From: Gambelia wislizenii
Taxonomy: Eukaryota > Chordata > Lepidosauria > Squamata > Crotaphytidae
DNA: 64,000 bases
Direction of reading: 5' to 3'
NCBI GenBank assembly: GCA_030847615.1
Contig: JAUMIR010000004.1
Location: 220,275,001-220,339,000 of the forward strand
Shown: piece after piece, positions 8,659 through 20,352 of the stretch
How the letters are laid out: every line of letters begins with the position of its first letter
How positions within the stretch are numbered: position 1 is the first letter of the stretch
Translations under genes and position numbers: made by a program
The notes under the pieces: model-generated
What the model saw: the letters and a program-made list of their open reading frames with translations, nothing else
What the model was told of the DNA's origin: nothing
Database searches by the model: none

Positions 8659-10576
8659 AACTGATGTAACATGTCCTGTTTAACTGCTAGGGCCAATTGA
8701 CAAGAACAAAACCAGCAGTTTCTCACTGTTTGTCCGTGCTGGTATTTTATGGTTCCTTAAGATTAACTGTGAGCCTAGCAAACCAGTCAGAGAACAGTTC
8801 ATTGTGTCCTGCAGGATTTTGACATGCACTGTGGTAGCTGGGTGACTCGCATGAAAATAAGTCAGAGTTAAACAAAACCCCAAAATTTCTCTAGGAAGCT
8901 TTTTTTTGGGGGGGGGAGGGTGAAGAAACATCCGTTTGGTCAAACACATACTTTTGATATTCCAAGTCAAGTACTTGATCTGAAAAGTTTTTACCTCTTG
9001 CCTTGTGGCCTAAAAATCAAAGCTTTTATTTCACCATTCTTCAGCTGATACAGACATGAATTCCTGGATGTGTGTCAGTCATTCAGAGTCAAACAACTTT
9101 GTTATGGGGGAGTTGAATAACTCTGATTTACTGAGAGGAACAATTTGCATCTTTTACTATAATCTGGCATAGAGGCTGATTATAGTATTTCAAAAATTCT
9201 GTTTTCAGAACTGCTGCTCTTACTAAAACACACCCCTTCCTTGGATTTCGTATAGCTTTCCATTCAACAGATATATGTTTGTTTATTACTATATAAGCTT
9301 TTGTAGGTAGAAGCTTTACTGATCAAAGTGTAACTGAAAAAGGGAGCTGACACTGAGCATTATTTTGATTTTTACAAAAAAACAACAACATACAAACAAA
9401 AACTAGAAATGCGAGCTCTGCAACTTCAAACAATTCTCCACCAAGAATTTCAAAAAGGTTTGCTCATTAAAAAACTGTTGCAAAATGTATGGAGAAACTT
9501 CCTTTTCATAGCGAGTGTATGTCTGCACACACACACACACAAACAAACACACATGTGTATCTGTCTGCATGACACTTTTTAGAACAGGAGGGCTTTCCTA
9601 TGTAAAATTCAACACATGGGAGAGTGAGAGAAATGGAGGGAAAGGTAAACAAAGGAAAAATTTATTTAGAAGTCATGCATCCCTCCCTTTGAATCTATTT
9701 GCATTATTTAGGGCAGTTTGCAACTACTGAAAATAAAACAACCACATAAGAGAAACAAGAAGAGTATGAAAACTGAAACAAATCAGCAAATAAAAACATT
9801 TTAAAAGTTGGGGGAGGGCTACCATATATCCCTATATCAAAGATCTTAGGGCAGCTTAAAAATATATAAAAATTGTGTGCCCAGCAAGACAAATCCATGT
9901 TAGAACAGAAAGGATTTCAGCCTGCTGGCAAAAACCAAATGGATCCCATGGGGTAAGGTGGAAGAAGGCTGAAAGTTATCTCTGGATCTGCTGATAAGCC
10001 TTGGGTGATATGTCACAGATCAGCAAAGATTTATTACTTTACTTCCAATTACTTAACAATGACAGCAAGAAAATTACTATCCCCCTCCCCACAAGTTATG
10101 AACTGAAGGGTATTTGGAGAAACTGGGACTGTTTTTTTTTGTGTAGTGATACTATGAGCTCCATTCAGTTCCGGCTTAAGATTTATTTTAATTACATTTG
10201 GAATTATTAGAAGTAGAATTATTTTAATTCTAAATGCTTGTCTTTTGTACCATGCTCCAGCTAGTGGATCTTGAGTTCTTCCATTTTTAAAAGTATAAAC
10301 CTTGCAAACCTAAAGTTTCCAGTGTTTGCAGAATAAGATACTCAGCAGTGTGTGTGTGGCCACTGAGAAGTCCCTCTCTTATTCTAACTGATTGTGCCCC
10401 AGTCATAGATAGTATAGAGTGCAGGGTTCCTTCAGTAATCTGAGGGAGTGAGTAGGATAAACCAAGAAGAGTTAATCCCTCAGGTATAAATCTGGTCTAC
10501 AAAGCCGTTCATAGACATTTATTTTGTACAATGTAATTTATTGTATTACATGTTGGAACTCATTACCATTAGTTCT
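8659..10576. other. No gene recognised; low-complexity patches only
   Basis: Mostly unremarkable AT-rich sequence with a short (CA)n near 9529-9550 and G- or T-runs. No open frame shows recognisable protein similarity, and no element boundary is clear. Confidence 0.5.
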
Positions 10577-10578
10577 TA

Positions 10579-10929
10579 CTGTATATACTCATATATAAGT
10601 CTAGAATTTTAGTCAAAAAGTTGACCCAAAAAAACCTAGGTCAATTTGTCCACAGGTCAATGTAAGTATTGTTCCTTAACTCTTAGGGGGGAAATGAGCC
10701 AACCCCTTCTCTGAGTAAAGTGGCAAAAGGTCTTTTTGAATGCCTGGGCAGGAAAATGGCGGTGGCGGTGGCAACCAGGGGTGGCTGACCCTCTGAGGTG
10801 GCACTGGCACTTTACCCTCTCCATGGAATGACCCTCAACTTATCCACAGGTCATATCAAAATCCATACTTTGGCTCCAAACCTGCCCTCGATTTATACTT
10901 GAGGTCGACTTACAAACAAGTATACATGG
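10579..10929. mobile_element. Tc/mariner-type MITE
   Basis: Imperfect terminal inverted repeats: CTGTATATACTCATATATAA on the left, and the reverse of a right end reading AAGTATACATGG. Both ends are flanked by TA (10577-10578, 10930-10931). The subterminal parts TAAGTC and GAC(C/T)TATGA recur in both arms. There is no coding sequence. A TA duplication is the hallmark of Tc/mariner insertion; the family name is inference. Confidence 0.65.
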
Positions 10930-10931
10930 TA

Positions 10932-12329
10932 TTTTAAAAAAAGAAAGAAAGAAACTTCATACTTTTGATTACTTTTTTTACAAAATGAGTTTAATCAGAA
11001 AATTGCATAACCACTTTAATAATTCCATTCAAATGCCTCTTTTTACAGTTAAAAGAGGGGAGAGATCCATCAGTCCTAGTGTTACACCAAAAAATTACAA
11101 CTCATTACATTGTTTTTTAATGTAACATCATTACAATTTTGCTGCCTAAAAAGTAACAAGCTAGAGATAACCATGTCCATTATAACACATCTCTTTAAAG
11201 TTCGGAATGTAAAGTTGTCTGTGTAATTGCCAAGATTTTTGAATCTTTGCCTAGAAATAAATGGGCAACAAGCATGGCTGATGCAGAAGAGATATATTAT
11301 GATCCCAAAGGCAATCATTCATTAACAGTCTTGCAGTTTCATTCTGGACTAAGTGAAGTGTCTGAAGACCCATGAAAAGTAAACATATGTAGAATATAAT
11401 CCAACCTGAATAGAACTCAGGCACTTGCAAGATCAAATGTTCCTAGAAATGAGCCCAGTGGGCACACTCCTGGCCACAGGAATTACCTGGGCATGCAAAT
11501 GCAAAGCCAGATTTGGCAGTTCCCCCAAAACTCCACAGGTGTGTGTTTTGGATCCATCTTCAAAACAGACTGGATTAACTTATTTCTTCCCCAAGAGCAC
11601 CTCTTGTTTAGGCTTCTGTTATTAGCTTTTATTTGGTTTATTATTGCCCTCAGACAAAACTTCAGAGTAGCAACAGTATCCTGCTGATTTTAAAAGGAAA
11701 AATACAGATATCAGTCTCCTACCTATTGATGACAACAGACTCCAAAGCTGTGGACAAATCTCTCCTCACAGTTAGTCCACATGAGCATTAAATAGAATGG
11801 GGGGATACTAAGTGCCAGTGGCCAATGCATCAAACAAGAGGTTCCGAGCACCACCTTCTGGAAATGGCCTGTAAGGAAGAAGTGGCTACTGGCTACTGTT
11901 CGCTGTTATTTACAGGAGTTACAATGCAAAATATATGGATCTCACTACGTTGCCCAGCTCTGAATTTTGGGACCCCTGCCCAGTGACAGCTGATGGCTTC
12001 CATGTCAATGGGGTGGTGAATCAGTCCAGCATTTAGCCCAAAGATCCAAGATGGTGAAGCCTATTCTTAAAATAAAGTTCAGTCATCCTTCACCAGGGTC
12101 TCTACTCAGGAAGAAGCAGCTGTTGTAAGCTAACAGCAGAAGGCTGAGTCCTTGAAGAAACCAGATCACAAACTGGTGGAAAGACACACTAGGACTTTAG
12201 ATTTCCATTTGCCTATTCTTATAACAGAGAGATGAACAGAACATGAAATTAAGGCATAATTTCATTAGTCTAAGCTGTTTTGCAAGTTTCCCCTCCCTAA
12301 AGCAAATATATCTGATGTAGGGCTTGAAA
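10932..12329. other. No gene recognised
   Basis: Ordinary-looking non-coding sequence. No conserved protein motif, RNA gene or clean repeat boundary was seen. Confidence 0.5.
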
Positions 12330-12331
12330 TA

Positions 12332-13259
12332 CAAGGTCTGTCTATTAAATAACAAGACTGTGTTTCCACCTTTCAGACTAATCAGGGAGAACTGATTGTG
12401 AACACTTGAGTGGTGACCTTGAACATGTCTGAACCTGCATGACAAACATCAACACTCTCGGCCATTCAGTTAATTGTCAGTTGTCATTTAAAGCAGCTGT
12501 GTTGTCGGTTGTGTGTTGTAAAAATGCTAAGTTTAAAAGTCGAGCAATGTGACATTCTGTAGCAACTTCAGGCGGACCCAAACATTTTTCAAAAAATCAT
12601 CACTTGTGATGAAACCTGAGTCTTCCAATCTGATCCTGAGACAAAACAACAGTCAATGCACTGGAAAACGCCATCATCACCAAGAATGAAAAGAGCACAT
12701 CAAAGCAAGTCCACATTCAAAGCCATGCTCATTCTTGTTGTGTTTTGACAGCAAGGCATAATTTTGGCAGAATGGGTTCTGGAAGGCAGAACAGTGAACC
12801 AGCATTATTATAAGGAAGTTTTGACAAAGCTGAGAGAAAGGGTCAGGAAAAAAAGGCCGGAACTGTGGGAAAGTGGTTTCATTCTTCATCAAGACAATGC
12901 ACCTGCTCACACAGCACTTTCTGTGAAGCAGTTTTTGGCCGATAAACGCATTACTACACTTGAACATCCTCCATATTTGCCAGATTTGGCACGTGTGACT
13001 TTTTTCTTTTCCCTAAAGTGAAACTGGTGCTTAAAGGAACACATTTTGAGTCAATTGATGCAATACAAAGAAAACGGCAGATATGTTGAAACAGCTGACA
13101 GAAACTAATCTGCACCACACCTTCGACTAGTGGAAAACAAGACTGCATTGGTGTGAGTGTGAACAGGGAGTATATTGAAGGGGACAAGATTAGAATTGTA
13201 ATACATAGACATAAAGATGGGTTATTATGTCAGTCTCGTTATTTAATAGACGGACCTCA
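12332..13259 (+). mobile_element. mariner transposon, internally deleted
   Basis: Terminal inverted repeats of about 29 bp share the core GTCTATTAAATAAC, with TA on both sides (12330-12331, 13260-13261). The length of 928 bp compares with about 1.3 kb for a complete mariner. The missing part is the N-terminal, DNA-binding half of the transposase frame. The remaining coding region is in the plus orientation and decayed. A second, short fragment of the same right end lies at 44725-44781. Confidence 0.9.
12540..13130 (+). pseudogene. mariner transposase relic (DD34D family)
   Basis: The catalytic half of a mariner transposase. The first catalytic Asp is visible in ITCDET, followed at once by a stop. 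The second is in HQDNAPAHTALSV. The third should lie in the family motif PDLAPxD. Here the reading is PDLARVTFF, because a one-base loss followed by a one-base gain shifts the frame across just those codons and removes the Asp. The longest open piece is 12764-13021 (85 codons). The upstream helix-turn-helix half is absent. It is certainly non-functional. Confidence 0.88.
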
Positions 13260-13261
13260 TA

Positions 13262-13703
13262 AAAGCAGGCTGCAGCTTGCAACCATAGATGTTGGTTGTA
13301 ACAGCCCTTCAAGTTCAGTAGATTGCCATGGGTGTGCTTCCACCCACTGGTTGAGCTACGGGGGTGTTATGGAATGCTGATGAACATTTCAACATTCCAC
13401 CTGCTTAAGAGTTAAAAATGGTAACAGTGGCACACAAGTCCTAAAGTAAGGCAGGGCTGTTGCTGAGAAGGTGTGCAGAAAATGGAGGAGGGAACACTAT
13501 CACATTGTGACAAGCCAGTTGTTAGACTGAATCTACAATTGTTAGGTATGGGAATGGCAGTGTCAATGGGGAAGGGCTGAATGGGAGAGAATGGAAATAA
13601 AGACTGGTCCCAAAAACAATATTGCAAAGAAAAAACAGATCTGCAAATTTTCTCAGCATATCACTTCACTTATTGGTGTGAAATGGAAACAGTGCTGTAG
13701 AGC
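13262..13703. other. No recognised feature
   Basis: Non-coding sequence between the mariner and a duplicated hAT-like repeat. Nothing further was seen. Confidence 0.45.
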
Positions 13704-14050
13704 AATGGTACTCAAAGCAGTGGTCCCTGGATCAGGGTTGCTCCCTGGACCATTGGCCTCTGATCCCTGGTGATTTTTCAAGAAAGAAAAAAGCAATTAT
13801 AGTCAATGGTCATAAATATGGTGCCGGTCCCTGGCACATTGTGGGGTGAAACTGTTGGTTCCCCATGTTATATACCCTGAACAGCTGTCCATGAACAAGT
13901 GCTAGTCCCCAAACCATCAGCTGCTGATCCCTGGAAAGCATCAAGGGAAAAAAGAAACAATTGTAACCAATAGGCACAAATATGGTTTAGGTCCCTACAC
14001 ATTGGGAGGTGGGAGGTCAGTTCCCCTAACCAGACAGCTTAAGAAATACT
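13704..14050. repeat. Two diverged tandem units, about 190 bp each
   Basis: The left unit has CTGATCCCTGG, AAAAAGCAATTATAG, ATAAATATGG and GGTTCCCC. The right unit repeats these in the same order as CTGATCCCTGG, AAAGAAACAATTGTAA, ACAAATATGG and AGTTCCCC. Either a duplicated subunit within one old DNA transposon or two adjacent insertions would explain it. There is no coding potential. Confidence 0.55.
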
Positions 14051-14059
14051 CCAGTAGAG

Positions 14060-14412
14060 CTCATACTTGCACCTGTTGGCTAATACCTGTAACATCAATA
14101 TATCTGTTATTCTAATGAACCATCCATCACATTTTGTTAAGACAACGTGCAAGCCTATCATCTCAACATGGGATTTGGCAGATTGTCAGAAAGCCTTCTC
14201 CTTGCCTTCTTTATGGCCGTACAGTCCTCCCTGCACATTTGCTGATGAAGCATTCATAGATTTGATGATTTAAGGATTTTAATTATATGTTCATTTGTAG
14301 GTCCTCCAGCACAATTGTATGGTCTACCTTTCCAGAAGTGGAACAAAGAGTCATGATGGAGAATCCAGAGAGTGTTTGCTATTCAACAGTGTCAAATTTG
14401 TCTCTGTTTTCC
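14060..14412. other. No recognised feature
   Basis: Non-coding sequence up to the next MITE. Nothing was recognised. Confidence 0.45.
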
Positions 14413-14415
14413 TTA

Positions 14416-15027
14416 GGAGATTATCAGATGGGAACAAAAAAGCGTTCCCCTCCCGCAATCTCCTCTCCCACCCCTCTCCTGTCCCTGTCCCAACATAAAA
14501 GAAAAACTTTTCAGACCTACGTTAATCGTGGCTCATTGCCTCAGCAGGGCAGCCCAGGAGTGAATGGAGCTTGAATGGAGCTCCATTCACTTCCTGTATT
14601 GAAATCCCGGCTGTTCTCGCAAGAAGACAAGAGCGTGTGAATTCAAACTATAAAAGGAAAATACACTTTTAAAAGGTACAATAAACACCTAAACACACTT
14701 AAAACTTTACAAGTAACTCGGGGAGGGTACAAAAAAGTGTGTCACTTACCTGGATGTCCCAATCTCACCCAGAAGTGTTCTGGCAGAGACCTCCCATTGA
14801 CAATGGGATTGCGCCAGCGAAACAGGCATATTTTCATTTGCTGTCAAATCCATGACAGCAACAGAACAGGGGATACATTGGTGGCTTAGTCAATAAAAAG
14901 CAGCACCAATGTAACAACAGCTGAACAGAAGCATAATGAGAGGGGAATGACGTCATCTGAAAAGCAAGCCCTTTAGCAATCTCCTGGCATTGTGATAATG
15001 CCATATTTAGGGCGTCTGATAATCTCC
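14416..15027. mobile_element. Harbinger-like MITE, copy 2 (subfamily A)
   Basis: Starts GGAGATTATCAGA and ends TCTGATAATCTCC, a perfect 13-bp inverted terminus, with TTA at 14413-14415 and 15028-15030. The interior has GGAGCTCCATTCACTTCCTG, a CGGGGAGGGT block, CACTTACCTGGATGTCCC (14743-14760) and a palindromic GACAGCAAATG/GCTTAGTCA region. No transposase. Confidence 0.88.
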
Positions 15028-15485
15028 TTAATGTCCAGGGTATTGCAAAGCCCACACTAAAGGCAATCATCTTCTCAAAGCCATTCATCTTTACATGTAT
15101 GCCTGTCCAAAGCATAAAGCAGGGGGCAAATGGACAAGAAAAGGTTCTCTGAACCCACCTCACCACTTGTGCCATTTAAGTAGCAGACTGCACTGCACTT
15201 TGCACATGTATGAAGCAGACCCGCATTTAAAGTTCTTCATCTGCAGCTGTGACATGTATCGCCTGCCCAAGCAACACTGAAATTGGAGTTCCAGTGGAAG
15301 CTGGTGGCTCCCATATCAATGGAAGTGGTGAATCCATTTTGGCTTTTCGTCCAAACTTTAAAGAAGCTAAGTAAGGTGCTGGACCAATTTGGGGAGTAAT
15401 GTTCAGTGCCTTCGGTAACTCCTATAAAATTCAGATTAAAACTCAGAACAGATTCACTGACATGGAAAACCATCCGCTCCCACTG
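15028..15485. other. No recognised feature
   Basis: Non-coding. Nothing was recognised apart from the TTA duplication at its left edge. Confidence 0.45.
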
Positions 15486-16098
15486 AAGGCTTGTCTATAT
15501 GAGGCAAAAAAAAAAAAACCATAGTGCCTTGCAGTAATGGCATTTTGCAGCTGCTGCAACTTGTCTTAATTTTTTCCCCCATAAGCTTCACATGCCTGTG
15601 AATCAATATGGCGGTTGTGAGTGATTTATTCATGTTTGTATTTACCTCAAGTTGCTGCCACCTAACTTTTTTTTAAAAAAAGATGTCCAAGGTGGGATAG
15701 AGTGATTTTTCGATTTGACAGAAAAGTGGAGGGGGGGGACCATGTTTTCTCACTCACTCAGGCAAAAATAAAAGATGGTGGCAGCAGGCACTTGCCTTGT
15801 TAGTAAGCCCCGCCCCCTATACTCAGCCGGTCAATCAACTTTGCACTTCCACTCATATGGGAAAGTGAATCAAAGCAAATTGTTTTTTCCAATGCACAGG
15901 GATGCACATCCCCCTCACTGTTTTTTTTTTAAAAAAAACCTCTGGGAAAAGCTGCTGTGAAGGCTTTTCCTGTGGCGTTTTTGATGTGTTGGGGGCCCCT
16001 CCTTCCCAATATGGCAAAACAATGTGGAATGCCATTAAGACAGGTAGGATTCTCCTCACGTTCCATGAGGAGTATTTTCACCATTTAGACAACCCCTT
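15486..16098. mobile_element. DNA-transposon-like element, family C copy 1
   Basis: The left end AAGGCTTGTCTATATG and the right end (reverse reading AAGGGGTTGTCTAAATGG) form an imperfect inverted repeat. Most of its length aligns by eye with 62760-63320, and its right third with the inverted copies at 54045 and 54594. Diagnostic blocks are AGTAAGCCCC, a T9A8 run, and GATTCTCCTCACGTTCCATG. No open frame matches a transposase. The superfamily is undecided, since no clean target duplication is seen. Confidence 0.65.
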
Positions 16099-16190
16099 AA
16101 CATGACATGATAGAGAATGAATAATTGCAGCTGCAAATGGCAGCCTTGCCTGTTTTCTTTATTCCACTAGTGATGCCTAAAGGCATGCAG

Positions 16191-16370
16191 GACCAGTTTA
16201 AGGAATTATGGGCCCCCCTGCAATGCTTTATTTAGGGGGCCCATATGTTTATCTCAGGTCAATGTAACCTAACTCAACCTAAGCTATTCACTGTACAGGA
16301 TATTCAGATTATCACTAATAATGTTTTTGCAGGAGGAGGGTTACTACGGGGGCCCCCACAATGAAGGCAT
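16191..16370. mobile_element. hAT left-end fragment
   Basis: Similar to 18330-18440, the left end of the large hAT: CAGGACCAGTTTAAGGAATT, then a GGGGCCC-rich stretch, ATGTTTATCTCAGGTCAATG and ACAGGATATTCAGAT. The right end is not present nearby, so it is truncated. Confidence 0.6.
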
Positions 16371-16539
16371 GACTCAAAAGATGTTCTTATTCTTTATGTT
16401 TTCTCACTTCCTCAAGAAGCAGCCAGTAAAATGAAAGCAGGAAAACCGGGTACTTAGCAGCATCACATCACATGCCATGCAAGGTTAAAACATGGATTTT
16501 TATTAAAGCCTTTGGGATCTATGGATTTTATCCAGTTTA

Positions 16540-16930
16540 CCAAAAATAGTACTCTACGGTGAACTCGCCACGGGTCAGCATAAGGGGGCGCTCCAAAAAA
16601 GCGATACAAGGACTCCCTGAAACAACATCTCAGGCTCAGCCAAATTGATCACCAACAATGGTCCGCCCTGGCCTCACATCGGGAGGCATGGAGACGCACT
16701 ATCCACAATGCTGCAACCTTATTTGAGAGCTCATGCTGAACAAGTCTTGAAGAGAAACGACAACGCAGAAAGAATCACAACCCAAAAACATCACCCAAGG
16801 AGACCTTCTGCTGTGCTTTTTGCAACCGGACTTGTTTATCTCAAATTGGCCTTTTTAGTCATCAGCGCGCTTGCAGAAAGCGTGGGATGAGTCCTTCCTG
16901 AATCTTCGTTTGTGAAGAAAAGCCAGAGAG
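16540..16930 (+). mobile_element. RTE-like LINE, 3' fragment (copy 1)
   Basis: A 5'-truncated copy of the LINE at 26760-28253. It keeps the C-terminal coding region and ends in the same GAAGAAAAGCCAGAG. A frameshift occurs right after the CAGCATAAGG position. The downstream codons for the Cys/His finger (CNRTCLS, then SHQRACRKRG in the intact register) are recognisable. A dead fragment. Confidence 0.85.
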
Positions 16931-16992
16931 AAAGATACATGTCCATGATTTTAACTGTTTTGACTTACCTTAATCTGTTAGATGGTTTAATA

Positions 16993-16993
<1 letters not shown>

Positions 16994-17024
<31 letters not shown>
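16994..17024. repeat. (ATT)n microsatellite
   Basis: About ten uninterrupted ATT/TTA units. It is followed by a short motif, TTTATATAGTGCCATAGG, resembling a widespread interspersed-repeat tail, and then by an AT-rich stretch with short inverted repeats (about 17140-17215). Confidence 0.9.
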
Positions 17025-17025
<1 letters not shown>

Positions 17026-17440
17026 GTTTATTTATATAGTGCCATAGGCTTTACATAGGGCTTTACAGGGAAGAAAAACGACAATCCAAAATAAACACAA
17101 AAACCTGCCTGCGGTGCACAATCGAAAACCCCAAACAAGATTATAAAATTAATAAAATATTACTATAATTTTATATTAATAAAATATACTATTATAATTA
17201 CTATAATTTTAGACTGCAAATTCTTTTTTCTTCTTCATATTTTAAATTGTTTCAAAATGTACCACCCTGAGATCTTTGGATATGGAGAGTGGGGGTATTA
17301 GACATTGTTATCTAGTAAGGGAGGGAAAGAGGAGGAAAAAACATTGCTTTCAGCACTAATCATGGATGTTAGGTGGCCCTGTGCCCTACTTTATGGACCA
17401 CAGCCCTCTCTTTGAAGAACTGTCAGAAGGTATGGTCCAA

Positions 17441-18035
17441 GATGATTATCGGACGGGGACAAAATTAGCGTCCCGTCTCGCTACACTCTACTCTACCCCC
17501 TCCCGTCCCTATAACGCTACAAGTACAAAACTTTTCAGACCTACCTTCTCCGCGTCCACCCCCTCCCCTCAGCAGTCCAGGAGTGAAGGAGCTCTCACCA
17601 GAGCCCCATTCACTTCCTGAAATGCAAATCCCGGCCATTCTTGCGAGAGGACTATTGCGTGGGAAATTCAAAAAGAAAAAGAAAAATAGATGTTAAAAAC
17701 TGAAGCCAAACAGAAAAACACACTTTAAAAAATACAAGTAACCCAGGGAGGGTACCAAAAAGTGTTTCACTTACCTCCTTGTCCCAATCGCACCTGGAAG
17801 TGATGCTGGCATCGCGCCAGCATAATGGGGCACCTTTTCACTTGCCCATGATTGTGTCACAGAAATGGAACAGGCGATCTATTGATGGCTTAGCCCATCC
17901 ACAAAAAGAACCACTGGCAGAATGGGAGCAGCACAGGGGCACGACAGCCTGTTAACAACATCTTCTGAAAGGGAAGCCCTTTTGTGCTCTCCTGGTATCC
18001 CTGTGCTGGTATATTTAGGGCTTCTGATAATCTCC
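17441..18035. mobile_element. Harbinger-like MITE, copy 3 (subfamily A)
   Basis: The left end GATGATTATCGGAC is mutated. The right end is CTTCTGATAATCTCC. Both ends are flanked by CAA (17438-17440, 18036-18038). The interior matches copy 2: TTTTCAGACCTACCTTCTCC, CACTTCCTG, CAGGGAGGGTACC and CACTTACCTCCTTGTCCC. No coding capacity. Confidence 0.8.
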
Positions 18036-18444
18036 CAAGTTCAAGGGGCCATAACAAGGAAGAGCAGGGGACCCTGAAGCAGCACATCAACTCAAATACC
18101 TGGACAGTAGGCTGGGCTGGCACACACAAGTCATACCTGGTTACACTCTTCCCCACTATGGTGAGATGTGTTGTATTTGCAACCTTTTTAAAGGAGGTCA
18201 CAGGGGGTGATTCCCAAGAGTATCATGCCTGGAGGAGACTCCACCAGTGTTGATGATCAACACTGATAGAAAGGGCTTGTGGCACTGTTGTCACTCACTC
18301 CAGCCACTCTCAGATTCCACTATTGTGAGCAGGGCCGGTTTAAGGAATTTTGGGGCCCCCTGCAGTGCTTTATTTTGGGGGCCCCATATGTTTATCTCAG
18401 GTCAATGTAACCTAACCTATTCACCGTACAGGATGTTCAGATCA

Positions 18445-18679
18445 CAGTAGGGCCCCCGTATCCATGGATTCATTATCCATGGGACACAGAACAGCACACC
18501 TACCCTAGAGTCTTCCTAGTAAATGTGTCCTCCCTAGTGGTTTTCTAGGCCCTCCAAGGCAACTCTATGGTATTTTAAACCAGAAGTACCATTTTTTTCA
18601 ATGGTGTTCACTATTATTCATGGTTTTCAGGATCCACCCCCCCCCGAACCAATCCCCAGTGGATAAGAGGGGCCTACTG
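18445..18679. mobile_element. pogo/Tigger-like MITE nested in the hAT
   Basis: The left end CAGTAGGGCCCCCGTATCC and a right end whose reverse reads CAGTAGGCCCCTCTTATCC form a strong inverted repeat. It is flanked by CA on the left (18443-18444, presumably mutated TA) and TA on the right (18680-18681). No coding sequence. The terminus style resembles Tigger/pogo MITEs. Confidence 0.75.
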
Positions 18680-18800
18680 TATTACATAATTTGACACCAA
18701 TAATTTAGTTTAAAAACTATATTATAGGCACTAACATAATATTTTTAGTTTATCAGCAATTAATGTAATGATGTAGATTTCCTCAAAGAAAAGAAAGAGT

Positions 18801-19416
18801 GGACTACAAGCTAAACATGAGTTAGCAGTGTGATGCAGCAGCAAAAAATGCCAATGCAATTCTAGGCTGCATTAATAGTGTCTAGATCAAGGGAAGTAAT
18901 AGTATCACTCCATTCTGCTTTGGTCAGACCTCACCTGGAATATTGTTTCCAGTTCTGGGCACAACAATTCAAGAAAGATACCGAGAAGGATGTTGGGAGG
19001 TCTGGAAGCCATTATGCCCTATGAGGAACGGCTTAGGGAGCTGGGCTTGTTTAGCCCAGAGAAGAGAAAGTTAGGAGAGGACATGATAGCCATGTTTAAA
19101 TATTTGAAGGGGTGTCATACTGAGGAAGGAGCAAGCTTGTTTTCTGCTGCTCCAGAGACTAGGACACGGAGCAATGGACTCAAACTATAGGAAAAGAGAT
19201 TCTACCTAAACATTAGGAAGAAGTTCCTGACAGTAAGAGCTGTAAGGCAGTGGAATACTCTGCTGCCTGGGAGTGTGGTGCACTCACCTTCTTTGGAGGT
19301 TTTTAAGGAGAGGCTGGATGGGCATTTGTCAGGAATGCTTGGATTGTGTGTTCCTGCAGGGCAGAAGCCAATCGGATGGGATGGCTGTTGGGGTCCCTTC
19401 CAGCCCTATGATTCTA
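18801..19416 (+). mobile_element. CR1 LINE, 3' fragment
   Basis: A degenerate CR1 ORF2 C-terminus in plus orientation. Nucleotide blocks equivalent to [49 protein letters not shown] and MFKYLKGCH can be read in broken frames, and the longest open piece is 18990-19190. It ends in CCTATGATTCTA, the CR1-type 3' terminus. 5'-truncated and lying inside the hAT, so it inserted after that element. Confidence 0.88.
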
Positions 19417-19529
19417 GGCTGCATTCAGAGCCTGGGAAAGTTACTCTTGGATTACACCTCCCAGAATCCCCCTGCCAGCACCCTTCTCAAGATCTGGTTG
19501 CATTATTCCTTTTCCAGCATTCTCTAGCC

Positions 19530-19881
19530 CAGTGGTTCTTAACTTGGGGTCCGCAATGTCCTCACAGGGGATCCACAAAGGCTTGAAGACTGCTTGGCCC
19601 ACCTCCTCACTGTAGTGGAGTAGCCATGTGACAGGAACCAAGGCAAAGGCTGGCTGGCTTGGCCTGCACATTGCCATTCAATCCACTCCAGCCACAAACT
19701 TGCAGGAAGAAGCAAGAGTGTCTCTGAGGGAAAGTTTAATGGATGGTGTAATTGTATTGTTGTTGTTGTTAGCTATTATTATTAGCTATTATTATTAGGG
19801 TTTTAAATCTTGAGTTAAGTCTTGGGGCAACAAAAGATATTTAAAGGGGGTCCCCGGTAAAGAAAAGGTTAAGATCCACTG
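19530..19881 (+). mobile_element. hAT-like non-autonomous element (352 bp), complete copy
   Basis: Starts CAGTGGTTCTTAACTTGGGG and ends GGTTAAGATCCACTG. The duplications CTCTAGCC (19522-19529) and CTCTAGGC (19882-19889) match at 7 of 8 bases. It is the reference for the partial copy at 1-173 and the inverted copy at 62292-62625. It lies within the large hAT, just downstream of the CR1 fragment. Confidence 0.85.
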
Positions 19882-20019
19882 CTCTAGGCCAATGCCTCTC
19901 ACATAACACTACTGGATATTGGTGTTTTAGTGACAACAATAAAACCATTGTTCCCAATAATATTACTCCAAATTTTAATTTATATTCTTTATACAGTATT
20001 CTTCTGTTAAAAGAGTTAA

Positions 20020-20245
20020 GAGTGTTGTAAAAGTTTCAGCATCGCACTATGACTATGGAGACCAGGGTTTGAATCCTTACTCAGCCATGAATCCCCCACT
20101 GGCTGACCTTGGGCAAGTCACACTCTCTCAGCCTCAAAGGAAGGCAAAGGCACACACCCTTTGAACAAACCTTGCCTAGAAAACCCCATGGTAGGTTTGC
20201 CTTAGTCAGAAATGACTTGAAAGCACATAGGCAAACACACACAAA
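20020..20245 (+). mobile_element. tRNA-derived SINE, saurian type
   Basis: The head contains a pol III B-box-like GGTTTGAATCC (20066-20076) after GGAGACCA. The body has CTTGGGCAAGTCACACTCTCT, CAGCCTCAAAGGAAGGCAAAGG and AAACCTTGCCTAGAAAACCCC. The tail is ATGACTTGAAAGCAC followed by a CA-rich end. This tail is shared with the 5S-headed SINE at 24841, as is known for lizard SINEs that use a common LINE partner. Confidence 0.85.
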
Positions 20246-20266
20246 TGCAGGCTGAACTCAGTTGGC

Positions 20267-20309
20267 AAGGGAAGGGAAGGGAAGGGAAGGGAAGGGAAGG
20301 GAAGGGAAG

Positions 20310-20352
<43 letters not shown>

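Noticed and set aside
8404..8664. An 86-codon frame at the L1 5' end
   Set aside because: It is antisense to the L1 leader and ends across the target-site duplication. Treated as chance.
12764..13021. Functional or domesticated mariner transposase
   Set aside because: It lacks the N-terminal half, has upstream stops, and has lost the third catalytic Asp.
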